Part shown: piece by piece, positions 40,535 to 48,842 of the stretch
Numbering within the stretch: position 1 is the stretch's first letter
Layout of the letters: each line of letters begins with the position of its first letter
Assembly (NCBI GenBank): GCA_016708875.1
Contig: JADJFA010000001.1
Span: 752,001-816,000, forward strand
DNA length: 64,000 nt
Source of the DNA: Lewinellaceae bacterium
GTDB taxonomy: Bacteria; Bacteroidota; Bacteroidia; Chitinophagales; Saprospiraceae
Direction of reading: 5' to 3'
Notes under the pieces: model-generated
What the model saw: the letters and a program-made list of their open reading frames with translations, nothing else
Database searches by the model: none
Told to the model about the DNA's origin: nothing
Position numbers and translations under genes: made by a program

Positions 40535-42217
40535 ATGAAGAAGATCACTTCTATTCATTCCTTGGCAATTGTCTTTTTGATCCTGATTCCCATCCTGTGT
40601 TCTGCCCAGCAAACACTCGAATTGATGAAAGACTTGTTACCAGGCACGGGATCTTCTACGCCAGAAAGTTTAACCGCTTTCAAAAACAAGGTTTATTTCT
40701 TTGCCAATACGGATGCAACTATTTATGGCCGTTCTCTTTGTGTTAGCGATGGTACACCAGATGGTACAGAGGTGATATTGCCCCTGCCGATAGCTGCTTT
40801 GGGGATTCCAGATGGCCGACCTGTTGTGATTGGAGATACGCTTTATTTTTTTACAAAAACAAGTGATTCCAAGTACACGGTGTGGGCGAGTGATGGGACA
40901 ATGGCTGGCACCAACCCGTTGTTTACTACTATACCTTACGAATGGCCGAGTGGTGGTGTGGTGGTCTTTAAAGGAAAACTATGGTTTGGCTTCGGGAATA
41001 AAATCCGTTATTTGGATACGGATCAAAACGCGCTTATTGATTTCCATAATGCTGAATCGGGCGTCGAAAATCTAAGTACATCTGGTGATTACCTTTATTG
41101 GTTTTCGGTGCACCCCCTTAATCCATACGCTTCTGAAAACAAGTTCTACCGTTCTAATGGCCAGCCCGGCAATGTTCAATTCCTTGAAGTTGTTGGCAAT
41201 AACGGTTTTAGCACCTCCGGCTCTAACCACGTTCAAAAAATCACCCGGTACGAAAACGGGGGTTTTCGATGGCATACCTTGGGAATTGCCAACTATAATG
41301 GTGGCACTTACTATGGCGGTGGAATGGCTGGTTTGGATAGCACCCATATTTTTATGACCTCAGGGTGGATGTGCATTTTGGGATCTGCACGGACAGACAG
41401 TGCTTTTTTTCTTTATACGGAAGATTATTATGGTTCTCAGTCCCCTCCTTATGCAAACAACTTTCAATTGTTGGCAAGTTCATCGGGCACTCCTTTTCAA
41501 AGAGTATTGGCGGATACTGCCCAAATAAAGGCGGAAACCGTACAAGCAACATCTGACCTTTTAGTTGCAACCTCCAAACAGATTTTTTTCAGGGTATGGA
41601 ATCCAGACACACAGACCGAACTGGGCAGCAGCGACGGCTCTATTACAGGGACAAAATTGGTAAAAGACATAAATCCTGGCCCCTATCACAGCAATATCCA
41701 CAATTTTACAGTATGTGGGGATAATGTGTTTTTTAGTGCTTTTGATGGTACAGAATATGGAATATGGTATTCTGACGGAACAGAAAGTGGCACCCAAAAA
41801 ATAGCGCCCATGCCCAATGGCTACCAAAGCTATGTCAACCAATCTTTTTTGATTGTGGGAGATGCCCTTTTTCTTGCTATTTACACCAATTCATTGGGAA
41901 GGGAATTGTGGAAACTCTCCCCGCTTCCATGTTCCATGACTTCCTCAGCCACAGAGCCCCAAAAAGGCTTAAACTTCAAGATTTTTCCTAACCCCAGCCT
42001 GTCAGGCAATACGCATTTGTTATTGAATGAAAGCATTGAGCCTCCTTTTCAACTCAGGCTTTCTACAATGACTGGAAATATCCTTTGGCAAAAACAGATC
42101 AATGCTCCGACAACAGAGGTGGAAATCCCTACCAAACTTTTAGCCGCTGGGATTTACTTAGTCTCTTTGGAAAATAAAGGCGGGAGCACGACGAAGAAGT
42201 TGATGCTCATGAGATAA
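40535..42217 (+). CDS. Secreted ELWxxDGT-repeat protein with T9SS sorting tail
   Basis: 560 aa. Signal peptide MKKITSIHSLAIVFLILIP ending near CSAQ. Repeats of the ELWxSDGTxxGT type: LCVSDGTPDGTEVI, VWASDGTMAGTNPL, LGSSDGSITGTKLV, IWYSDGTESGTQKI. This is a beta-propeller-like family seen in many marine Bacteroidota; function unknown. C-terminal type A T9SS domain: FKIFPNPSLSGNTHLL, LRLSTMTGNILWQK, GIYLVSLENKGG, TKKLMLMR. Terminator at 42224. Confidence 0.87.
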   Translation: MKKITSIHSLAIVFLILIPILCSAQQTLELMKDLLPGTGSSTPESLTAFKNKVYFFANTDATIYGRSLCVSDGTPDGTEVILPLPIAALGIPDGRPVVIGDTLYFFTKTSDSKYTVWASDGTMAGTNPLFTTIPYEWPSGGVVVFKGKLWFGFGNKIRYLDTDQNALIDFHNAESGVENLSTSGDYLYWFSVHPLNPYASENKFYRSNGQPGNVQFLEVVGNNGFSTSGSNHVQKITRYENGGFRWHTLGIANYNGGTYYGGGMAGLDSTHIFMTSGWMCILGSARTDSAFFLYTEDYYGSQSPPYANNFQLLASSSGTPFQRVLADTAQIKAETVQATSDLLVATSKQIFFRVWNPDTQTELGSSDGSITGTKLVKDINPGPYHSNIHNFTVCGDNVFFSAFDGTEYGIWYSDGTESGTQKIAPMPNGYQSYVNQSFLIVGDALFLAIYTNSLGRELWKLSPLPCSMTSSATEPQKGLNFKIFPNPSLSGNTHLLLNESIEPPFQLRLSTMTGNILWQKQINAPTTEVEIPTKLLAAGIYLVSLENKGGSTTKKLMLMR

Positions 42218-42223
42218 TTCATA

Positions 42224-42259
42224 AAAAAGGCCTTCAAACTTGAGTTTGAAGGCCTTTTT
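42224..42259. terminator. Bidirectional terminator between the ELWxxDGT gene and trxB
   Basis: AAAAAGGCCTTCAAACT pairs with AGTTTGAAGGCCTTTTT with a 2-base loop. It serves both convergent genes. Confidence 0.92.
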
Positions 42260-42278
42260 ACGTCAAATAAGAAAAACG

Positions 42279-43208
42279 CTACAGCCCCGTCTCAACCAAA
42301 TACCGCTCAGCATCCAAAGCAGCCATACATCCCGTTCCCGCAGCAGTAACTGCCTGTCGGTAGATTTTGTCCTGCGCATCTCCAGAGGCAAAAACACCCG
42401 GAATATTGGTGAAAGAACGACCAGGCACCGCCTTGATGTACCCGCTCTCGTCAAGATCAAGCCAACCTTTGAAAATATCTGTGTTGGGCTGGTGTCCGAT
42501 GGCAACAAAAAAGCCGGTTACCTCCAAGGTGCTGATTTCGCCCGTTTTGTTGTTGCGGAGTCTAACTCCCTCCACCCCATCCGTACCGAGTACTTCTTCG
42601 GGCGAGGTGTTCCAATGGACGGTGATATTGGGCGTGTTCAACACGCGTTCCTGCATTATTTTGGAAGCGCGCATTTCGTCGCGGCGCACAATCAGGTGCA
42701 CTTCGGAGCAAATTTTTGCCAAATAAGTACTTTCCTCGGCGGCAGTATCGCCACCGCCGACAATGGCGACTTTTTGCTTGCGAAAGAAAAACCCATCGCA
42801 AACGGCACAGGCCGAAACACCCTTGTTCTCCAATTCATGTTCGCCGGGAATACCAAGCCATTTGGCACTTGCTCCGGTAGAAATAATGATGGTAGGCGAA
42901 TGGATTTCATCGCCAGATTCGCTCCAAGCCTTGTGAATAGGGCCAGTGAAATCCACTTTTACGATTTTTTCATTGCGGATAACCGTCTCAAAGCGTTCGG
43001 CCTGCTTGCGGAAATCTTCCATCATTTCAGGTCCATTGCGCCCGTCGGGGTAGCCGGGGTAATTTTCCACGTCGTTGGTGATCATAAGTTGGCCACCTGG
43101 TTGAGGGCCTGTGTAAAGCATTGGGCTGAGACCAGCGCGAGCGGCATAAATGGCCGCAGTATAACCTGCTGGTCCAGAGCCGATGATGAGACATTTAACT
43201 TTTTCCAT
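42279..43208 (-). CDS. trxB: Thioredoxin reductase
   Basis: 309 aa, FAD/NADPH enzyme reducing thioredoxin. FAD site IIGSGPAGYTAAIYAARAG at the start, redox pair CAVC in SACAVCDGFFFR (about 135-138), NADPH site VAIVGGGDTAAEES, and C-terminal VFASGDAQDKIYRQAVTAAG. The ATG at 43208 gives the normal N-terminus; the frame is open further upstream, but a -7 box TACATTTG (43218) lies just before this start. Confidence 0.97.
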   Translation of the reverse strand: MEKVKCLIIGSGPAGYTAAIYAARAGLSPMLYTGPQPGGQLMITNDVENYPGYPDGRNGPEMMEDFRKQAERFETVIRNEKIVKVDFTGPIHKAWSESGDEIHSPTIIISTGASAKWLGIPGEHELENKGVSACAVCDGFFFRKQKVAIVGGGDTAAEESTYLAKICSEVHLIVRRDEMRASKIMQERVLNTPNITVHWNTSPEEVLGTDGVEGVRLRNNKTGEISTLEVTGFFVAIGHQPNTDIFKGWLDLDESGYIKAVPGRSFTNIPGVFASGDAQDKIYRQAVTAAGTGCMAALDAERYLVETGL

Positions 43209-43217
43209 AATTAGCGG

Positions 43218-43225
43218 CAAATGTA
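43218..43225 (-). promoter_or_regulatory. -7 box TACATTTG of trxB
   Basis: Minus-strand TAnnTTTG match 9 bp before the trxB ATG, so the leader would be very short. Confidence 0.5.
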
Positions 43226-43291
43226 AGAAGCCCCAACAGGAAAAATGCAAAAGGGTTTTGTGCAGACGGCTGGCTTGATATACAAATGTCC

Positions 43292-44293
43292 TTACGAGGA
43301 CTTTTGTGTATCGGCAGTCACAAAAACCTTTCCTTTTCGCTGCCATTTCCATGTGAAATACCCCAGCACGGCGAGCAAAATCAAACTCCACAGATGGACG
43401 ATACCCAGGAATAAAATGGTCAAAATCTCTCCGCCCGAGCGCAATGCTTCAGACAATCGGGCAGCCAATGGTTGTTTTGCAATTGGCACATCGGTATTGG
43501 CCACCATAGTTTGACGGATTTGCGGAAGCTGATAAATGTCCACCGTTACGGTACTAAATCTGATGGCATCCTCCAGTTTTAAGGTTTCAATGCGGGCTTG
43601 GTCGCTGGCGGCGCGACTCGCACGGGCACGATCGGCTTTTGGATGGAGTTTGTTCTCCTCGGACTGATTCAAATCGCTGCGATAGATACCTTCACGAAGT
43701 CGAACAAGCTCTTCTTCGAGCATTTGAAGCCCCACATCCGCAGCGTTCACTTGGCGCAGGTCAAGGAAATCGGACAGCCTTCCGATGGAGCGTAGTGTAG
43801 TGTCCAACATGCGATATGGCACCCGTATAACCAATTGACTGTGAATGCTATAGCGTGTGGTTTCCAACGCAGAGTCTCGACTGATGGGGGTAGTTTGGCG
43901 GAGTTCAACATCGCTGTTTAGGTTGCTTTTGATTACGAAACCGCCATTGCGAAGCGTGATGTCCTCGATGCGCAAGGTAGACTCAGCCGTGTTTTTTACC
44001 CGGAAGCGCATCTGGGCATTTCGGACGAATTTTTTGAGGGAATCAATCGCACTGGGAACTGCCGCCGCAGAAGAGAAAATGTCGCCATTGGCGGCTGCGT
44101 CTTGAAATTGCTCTGGCGCGGCAGAGGCGCTGGGCGCGCGATCCAACTTTGCCTGGTTTTCCAAGTTTTGAGGCGATGGCGCCGGCGAGCGTTCGGCAAA
44201 AGGGGCTTCGCTTTTTTGTTGGCAAGCGGAAAGGAGCAAAAGGGAGCAGAATCCGAGGATTCGGAGGGGTGGAGCGGTGGAAGAATGTGCCAT
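43292..44293 (-). CDS. DUF4349 lipoprotein
   Basis: 333 aa. Lipoprotein signal FCSLLLLSACQQKS. Periplasmic region: an Ala/Pro/Ser-rich stretch (about 30-65), then the DUF4349 body (FVRNAQMRFRVKNTAESTLRIED, QLVIRVPYRMLDTTLRSIG), with a coiled-coil-like stretch near 190-240 (LEEELVRLREGIY, DQARIETLKLEDAI). One transmembrane helix at about 290-315 is followed by a short basic tail. Function unknown. Downstream on the same strand is trxB, but trxB has its own promoter. Confidence 0.83.
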   Translation of the reverse strand: MAHSSTAPPLRILGFCSLLLLSACQQKSEAPFAERSPAPSPQNLENQAKLDRAPSASAAPEQFQDAAANGDIFSSAAAVPSAIDSLKKFVRNAQMRFRVKNTAESTLRIEDITLRNGGFVIKSNLNSDVELRQTTPISRDSALETTRYSIHSQLVIRVPYRMLDTTLRSIGRLSDFLDLRQVNAADVGLQMLEEELVRLREGIYRSDLNQSEENKLHPKADRARASRAASDQARIETLKLEDAIRFSTVTVDIYQLPQIRQTMVANTDVPIAKQPLAARLSEALRSGGEILTILFLGIVHLWSLILLAVLGYFTWKWQRKGKVFVTADTQKSS

Positions 44294-44410
44294 AAGAAAG
44301 GTTTGAAAATGTTTTTAAAACGCCCGCTTGGGGCAAGCCCAGCAGAGATGAAAACATTTTTCAAATTGCACAAATTTTTATCGGAGCGTAGATTACCACG
44401 TCTACTCTGT

Positions 44411-44507
44411 ATTTTAATTAACCACATAGTTCACATAGCACACATAGTTTTGAAAACCCACACGTTGAAACTATGTGTGCTATGTGAACTATGTGGTTAA
44501 TTAAAAT
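44411..44507. repeat. Inverted repeat with 40-bp perfect arms (ACATAGTTC units)
   Basis: 44411-44450 and 44468-44507 are exact reverse complements, with a 17-base loop. The arms are degenerate 9-10 bp units such as CCACATAGTT, CACATAGCAC and ACATAGTTT. It lies in the gap 44294-44525 between two same-strand genes. Confidence 0.95.
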
Positions 44508-44525
44508 ACCTGGTAGAGTTCTTAC

Positions 44526-45053
44526 TCAATCCTTACCGCTTTCGCCCACAAAATAGTCCTCCTTATTCTTAAAAAGCAGATTGAAGGTGGTCATACTGCC
44601 ATAGCAACGTGTGATGTATTGTTGGAGATTTACCTTGTCTTCATCATCCAGTTTTTTGTGGGCATTGATGCCTTGTTCCAGCACCCGCAAGCGGTCGCGC
44701 ATCATCACAATTTTGTGGAAAAAAGCATCAATGGGTACTTCTTTTGGCTGAATACCATCTGCTTGCAAGATCATTTTGCCGTTTTTCCAGCGTTCGCCAA
44801 GCGGCACGATTTCGAGACTGTAACCTGCCCAAGCCTTCAAGATGCGCACAAGCGATTGCTCCGCTTCTGTGAACGACACGGCCTCTTCCGGAGCAATGCG
44901 CTCGACCACTTGCCAGCCGCTGTAATCTTTGCCGACCATTTTGAGGCCAAATTGCATAAAACAAACTTCGTATGCCGCCACATGGAGACGGACAATGGCC
45001 CCATCGCCATACGCGGGGTGTTTAACACGAGAACCGATACCGAGGAGTTCCAT
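44526..45053 (-). CDS. Conserved hypothetical protein with N-terminal tudor-like motif
   Basis: 175 aa from the ATG at 45053. The first 50 residues (MELLGIGSRVKHPAYGDGAI then VRLHVAAYEVCFMQFG) resemble the small barrel found at the C-terminus of UvrD-type helicases, a protein-interaction module. The rest is mixed helical with no family I recognise. The -7 box TAAGTTTG at 45143 supports the start. Divergent from holB. Function not assigned. Confidence 0.7.
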   Translation of the reverse strand: MELLGIGSRVKHPAYGDGAIVRLHVAAYEVCFMQFGLKMVGKDYSGWQVVERIAPEEAVSFTEAEQSLVRILKAWAGYSLEIVPLGERWKNGKMILQADGIQPKEVPIDAFFHKIVMMRDRLRVLEQGINAHKKLDDEDKVNLQQYITRCYGSMTTFNLLFKNKEDYFVGESGKD

Positions 45054-45142
45054 AATTATTGGATGTTGGACGTTAGACAATGTATTTTGAATGCTTGCTT
45101 CCAAGCCAATTGGGTAAGATGATTGGCCGCAAATGTGTGCCG

Positions 45143-45150
45143 CAAACTTA
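45143..45150 (-). promoter_or_regulatory. -7 box TAAGTTTG upstream of the tudor-like gene
   Basis: Minus-strand TAnnTTTG match 90 bp before the ATG at 45053. Confidence 0.4.
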
Positions 45151-45265
45151 CAGCGAATGGGCTTTTTCAAGTCTGTTTTTTGGGCTGCGGATTAGCCCGT
45201 ACCTTGTGACTCGTTTTTATGCCAGCAGCAAAAAGCAGCGAATTGAGTGGCAGTTTTTAAATTTT

Positions 45266-46393
45266 ATGCAAAACATAATCGGTCAGCAACGCACCAAAGA
45301 ATTTCTAACATCCCTCGCAGCCAGCGAGCGCGTACCACACGCCCTTCTTTTCCTTTCGAAGACGGGCGGCGGCGGTCTTGCGCTTGCCACGGCATTTGCC
45401 CAACTGCTTCAGTGTGAAAAAATATCATCAATCTCCCAATCTCTCAATTTCCAAGCCTGCGGCGAATGCTCCGCATGCCGAAAAGCCTCCCAATTCACCC
45501 ACCCGGACATCCACTTCTCCTTTCCAACAATAGGCACCAATGCGGTCAGCACCGATTTTTTGAAAGAATGGCGTTCCTTTTTATCTGAAACGCCCTTTGC
45601 TGATGTCAATACCTGGCTCCAACGACTTGGGGCTGACAACAAACAAGGCAACATCAACAAAGAGGAATGCAATGCCATCCTCAAAAAACTCAGCCTCAAA
45701 GCCTTTGAAGGTCGCTATAAAATCCTCCTGATGTGGCTGCCTGAGTATCTTGGCAAAGAGGGCAATCGTCTTCTAAAACTTATTGAAGAACCACCAGAGC
45801 AGACCATTTTCCTGCTTGTAGCGGAAAATCAGGACCTGATTCTGAGCACCATATTGTCTCGCTGTCAGTTGGTTAAACTCGACCCGCTCTCCGATGAGGA
45901 TGTGACGGACGGATTGGTTCAGGAGCGCGGTATCAGCCTTGAACGCGCCCGTCAAATTGCATTTCTCAGCGGCGGAGATTACGGTGCCGCCCTTGCAGCA
46001 GCTGACGCCCCGGTTACGGACGATGCCCAGCTCCTGCTTGATTGGCTACGAAAATGCTGGCGTGGACATGCGGTGGAAATGGTGCGCTGGACTGAAGAAT
46101 TCGCCAAACTGGGTCGAGAAAACCAAAAGCAATTCCTGCACTACGGACTGCACTTTTTGCGTGAGATGCTCTCCTTGGTCAGCACCGGAAGCCCGACCAT
46201 GCGTCTTAGACCGGAGGAACTCGCTACCGCCCAAAACATGGCCAAAGTGCTTGATTTTGAAAAGATTGCGCAAATTGTCGGACTCCTAAACGACAATATT
46301 TACTACATAGAACGGAACGCCAATCCAAAGATTCTTTTCCTGGACACCTCCATTAAAATGCATCAAATCATGAAAACCAAAAACAAGCAGTGA
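45266..46393 (+). CDS. holB: DNA polymerase III delta' subunit
   Basis: 375 aa clamp-loader subunit. Starts MQNIIGQQRTKEFLTSLAAS. The P-loop position reads LFLSKTGGGGLALATAFAQ, without the Walker Lys, as expected for a delta' that does not hydrolyse ATP. The zinc-module region CGECSACRKASQFTHPDIHF is at about 70-90, and the SRC motif is in LSRCQLVKLDPLS. Residues about 55-66 (ISSISQSLNFQ) are encoded by CAATCTCCCAATCTCTCAAT, repeat-like DNA that may be a small in-frame insert. Downstream genes 46397 and 46917 follow closely. Confidence 0.9.
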   Translation: MQNIIGQQRTKEFLTSLAASERVPHALLFLSKTGGGGLALATAFAQLLQCEKISSISQSLNFQACGECSACRKASQFTHPDIHFSFPTIGTNAVSTDFLKEWRSFLSETPFADVNTWLQRLGADNKQGNINKEECNAILKKLSLKAFEGRYKILLMWLPEYLGKEGNRLLKLIEEPPEQTIFLLVAENQDLILSTILSRCQLVKLDPLSDEDVTDGLVQERGISLERARQIAFLSGGDYGAALAAADAPVTDDAQLLLDWLRKCWRGHAVEMVRWTEEFAKLGRENQKQFLHYGLHFLREMLSLVSTGSPTMRLRPEELATAQNMAKVLDFEKIAQIVGLLNDNIYYIERNANPKILFLDTSIKMHQIMKTKNKQ

Positions 46394-46396
46394 AAC

Positions 46397-46663
46397 ATGG
46401 CATCGGATAATTTTTCATGGAAAAACCTCTCCCTTCTAATTGGGCTTACAATATTGGTTGGTATAGGCGAATACGCACTCGCCTACCAATTCAACGATGG
46501 TAAAATCACACAAAATGTCATTGGCGCGGTGTTTTTGGGCATGGCCCTTCCAAGCCTGCTCATCGGAGGGGTAATGCGGCTTTTTAAGCCAACCCTGCAA
46601 CGTTATTTCGCCATAACGGCCGGTCTCTGTGTTACAATTGGGCTGTTTTTAATACTTACCTAA
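46397..46663 (+). CDS. Small membrane protein
   Basis: 88 aa, three hydrophobic segments: LLIGLTILVGIGEYALAY, VIGAVFLGMALPSLLIGGV and YFAITAGLCVTIGLFLILT. It starts 3 bp after the holB stop, so cotranscription is likely. No family recognised. Confidence 0.75.
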   Translation: MASDNFSWKNLSLLIGLTILVGIGEYALAYQFNDGKITQNVIGAVFLGMALPSLLIGGVMRLFKPTLQRYFAITAGLCVTIGLFLILT

Positions 46664-46738
46664 TCCCTAAACGGCGCCAGGCTTCTTTTTAGAATTGAGA
46701 ACTTTTAGATTTTCTGGTAAAACTGCCTTAAGCCGTGC

Positions 46739-46746
46739 TACTTTTG
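46739..46746 (+). promoter_or_regulatory. -7 box TACTTTTG upstream of the PSP1 gene
   Basis: TAnnTTTG match followed by CTGCC. It starts either a leader of about 165 bases for the PSP1 gene or a near-leaderless transcript for the 29-codon frame at 46753. Confidence 0.5.
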
Positions 46747-46752
46747 CTGCCA

Positions 46753-46842
46753 ATGAATCAAGTTCATAGTACAATTGAATTTCGTTCTACAAATCCAAAC
46801 CGTGCGATGAGCTATTTAATCTCGCACATTTTGTCAACATAG
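46753..46842 (+). CDS. Possible 29-aa leader peptide
   Basis: ATG at 46753 lies 6 bp after the TACTTTTG box and reads MNQVHSTIEFRSTNPNRAMS then YLISHILST. No homology known to me. It may be a leader peptide or chance. Confidence 0.2.
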   Translation: MNQVHSTIEFRSTNPNRAMSYLISHILST

Positions 46843-46873
46843 TCTCGTTCTAAACGAGGTCGCAAAAACCATA

Positions 46874-46904
46874 GTCAGTATTTGTGCGCAGCACAACCAC
46901 TGAC
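46874..46904 (+). promoter_or_regulatory. Hairpin in the leader of the PSP1 gene
   Basis: GTCAGTATTTGTGC pairs with GCACAACCACTGAC around GCA (two 6-bp stems with an internal loop), 12 bp before the ATG. It could influence translation; no T-tract is present. Confidence 0.35.
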
Positions 46905-46916
46905 TTCCAAATAAAC

Positions 46917-48260
46917 ATGGGATGTATCGGATGCTCCTGTTCTACAGGAAAAGATAGCACAAAAGGCTGCAAATCAAATGGCGGCTGTGCCACTGGCGGA
47001 TGTAACCGCCACAATACATACGACTGGATAACGGCTCAAGGAATCGCGGACCCTCGCCCTTTTGACGCCGTGGAGGTCAGTTTCAAAAATGGCTCTCGCA
47101 AAGAGTTTTTCAAAAATCTTCAACACACCCGTGCTACTACGGGAGATTGGGTGGTAGTAGAAGCCACGGGCGGTGGCTTCGATGTCGGCACAGTTACGTT
47201 AACAGGCGAACTGGTGCGATTGCAGATGAAGCGCAAGCGTGTCCGCCAGGATGCGCGCTTAGGCCAGGTGGTGCGCAAAGCGCATGAGCGCGATCTTGAG
47301 CGGCTCGATGAAGTGCGCCGTGAAGAGCGCGACATCCTCATTCATGCCCGCGCCATTGCCCGTTCCCTCGATTTGAACATGAAAATCGGCGATGTAGAAT
47401 TCCAGGGCGACGGACGAAAATGCACCTTTTTTTATACAGCAGACGGCCGGGTTGACTTTCGCGAACTCATTCGCCATTACGCCCGTGACTTTAAAGTGAA
47501 AGTAGAAATGCGCCAAATCGGCGCAAGGCAAGAATCTGCCCGTATTGGAGGGATTGGGAACTGTGGTCGTGAACTGTGTTGCTCGACCTGGCTTACAGAG
47601 TTTAAAAGTGTAAACACAGCCGCCGCTCGCTATCAGAACCTTGCTATAAATCAGACCAAGCTTTCAGGTATGTGTGGTCGCTTGAAATGCTGCCTCAACT
47701 ACGAGTTGGATACTTACATTGATGCGCTCGAAGATTTTCCAGATCGTGCAGAACGACTCAAAACCAACGCGGGGCTGGCGATTTTGATCAAAACGGACGT
47801 GTTCAAGCGGCTAATGTTTTATACTTATGCGGAGGATCGTGGCAAATTCTACCCCATCCATGTAGACCAGATTTGGGAAGCAATTGCCATGATAAAATCA
47901 GGGAAGTTCCCAGAAAGTTTGGACCACATCCTGTCCATGGCGCCAGTCGTTGAGACCGATGAACCGGAGGAAGCTGAACCCGATTTCGAAAATGTGCACG
48001 ATGTGATTCAGCTGCCCATGGAAAAGCGTAACAAACGCAAAAAAAATCGGAATAAAAACCGTGATCGTTCGCAATCTGCGGCGGCAGCCGTTGAAAAAGC
48101 ATCCCAAAACGATTCCGCCCAAGGCCGTCGCCAAGCCCCGGCACCCCGTCGTCATGACCGGCCACAATCCGGTGGTTCTCAAGGCGGTGGAAATCGCCCA
48201 CCGCAAAATCGCCCTGATCGAAGGCCCAATAAGGATGGAGACAATGAGAAAAAGTCTTAA
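46917..48260 (+). CDS. PSP1-domain protein (RicT/YaaT type)
   Basis: 447 aa. Cys-rich N-terminus (MGCIGCSCSTGKDSTKGCKS, about 1-30). The PSP1 core occupies about 60-290 (VEVSFKNGSRKEFFKN, GDWVVVEATGGGFDVGTV, CTFFYTADGRVDFRELIRHY), with cysteines in IGNCGRELCCSTWL and GMCGRLKCCLNYE that can bind Fe-S as in YaaT/RicT. The C-terminal 90 residues are low-complexity, Lys/Arg/Asn/Gln-rich (KRNKRKKNRNKNRDRSQ) and may bind RNA. In Firmicutes relatives act with RNase Y; here the role is inferred only. Placed near holB as in other Bacteroidota. Confidence 0.88.
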   Translation: MGCIGCSCSTGKDSTKGCKSNGGCATGGCNRHNTYDWITAQGIADPRPFDAVEVSFKNGSRKEFFKNLQHTRATTGDWVVVEATGGGFDVGTVTLTGELVRLQMKRKRVRQDARLGQVVRKAHERDLERLDEVRREERDILIHARAIARSLDLNMKIGDVEFQGDGRKCTFFYTADGRVDFRELIRHYARDFKVKVEMRQIGARQESARIGGIGNCGRELCCSTWLTEFKSVNTAAARYQNLAINQTKLSGMCGRLKCCLNYELDTYIDALEDFPDRAERLKTNAGLAILIKTDVFKRLMFYTYAEDRGKFYPIHVDQIWEAIAMIKSGKFPESLDHILSMAPVVETDEPEEAEPDFENVHDVIQLPMEKRNKRKKNRNKNRDRSQSAAAAVEKASQNDSAQGRRQAPAPRRHDRPQSGGSQGGGNRPPQNRPDRRPNKDGDNEKKS

Positions 48261-48289
48261 TAACCTTGCTAAAAAATAAAATTAGGACC

Positions 48290-48769
48290 ATGCGCACCTT
48301 GTTTTTTGCCGCAATTGCGGCAACGTTTTGTTTTTTTTCTTGTCAAGAGAAACCAGCGACTAAAATGACCGAGATGGATGAGGATATCTTGGAGGAAATC
48401 CTGAAGGAATCCACGATCATCCACATATCGCCAAAGGAACTTGACTCGCTACGAAGGATAGATCCAAACATTCCCGTAATTGATGTGCGACCGGAAGCAG
48501 ATTTTCTTATCAGCCATATTTTTAGAGCCATGAACTGCTTTGAAAATTCCCCTGATTTTGAAAAACGCATTTTACAGCTGAGTACCCAATCACCGGTAAT
48601 TATTTATGATATGAACAGCTCCTTGAGCCTCCTCGCTGCCAATAAAATGAAGCGTTTGGGCTTTATGCAAATCTACGAATTAGAAGGAGGAATGGCCCGT
48701 TGTATTAAAGAAGGTAAAATATTGGTTTCCGGGAAAAGCAATATTGATTCGAATACTATTTTGAAATAG
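48290..48769 (+). CDS. Rhodanese-like lipoprotein lacking the active-site cysteine
   Basis: 159 aa. Lipoprotein-type signal MRTLFFAAIAATFCFFSCQEK. Rhodanese fold about 55-150: PVIDVRPEADFLISHIFRAM, VIIYDMNSSLSLLAANKMKR, IYELEGGMARCIKEG. Where an active rhodanese has C(R/x)xGxRS, this one reads DMNSSLS, so sulfurtransfer by the usual cysteine is not possible. It may bind anions or a protein instead. It begins 29 bp after the PSP1 gene, with its stop 3 bp before repeat copies of CGGCGGGTAAA. Confidence 0.82.
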   Translation: MRTLFFAAIAATFCFFSCQEKPATKMTEMDEDILEEILKESTIIHISPKELDSLRRIDPNIPVIDVRPEADFLISHIFRAMNCFENSPDFEKRILQLSTQSPVIIYDMNSSLSLLAANKMKRLGFMQIYELEGGMARCIKEGKILVSGKSNIDSNTILK

Positions 48770-48771
48770 GG

Positions 48772-48842
48772 CCGTCTTCGCCTTGAAGGGCTATGGCGGG
48801 TAAACGGCTGAACCCACCTTCGCCGAGGCTACGGCGGGTAAA
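48772..48842. repeat. Two tandem CGGCGGGTAAA elements (copies 4 and 5)
   Basis: 48772-48804 (CTTCGCC then TTGAAGGGCTATGGCGGGTAAA, diverged) and 48813-48842 (CCCACCTTCGCC then GAGGCTACGGCGGGTAAA), 8 bp apart. The second ends exactly at the base before the ATG of the DUF58 gene. Confidence 0.82.

Noticed and set aside
42240..43214. 324-residue plus-strand frame opposite trxB
   Set aside because: It is the antisense shadow of trxB, which has full enzyme motifs and its own promoter; no family resemblance.
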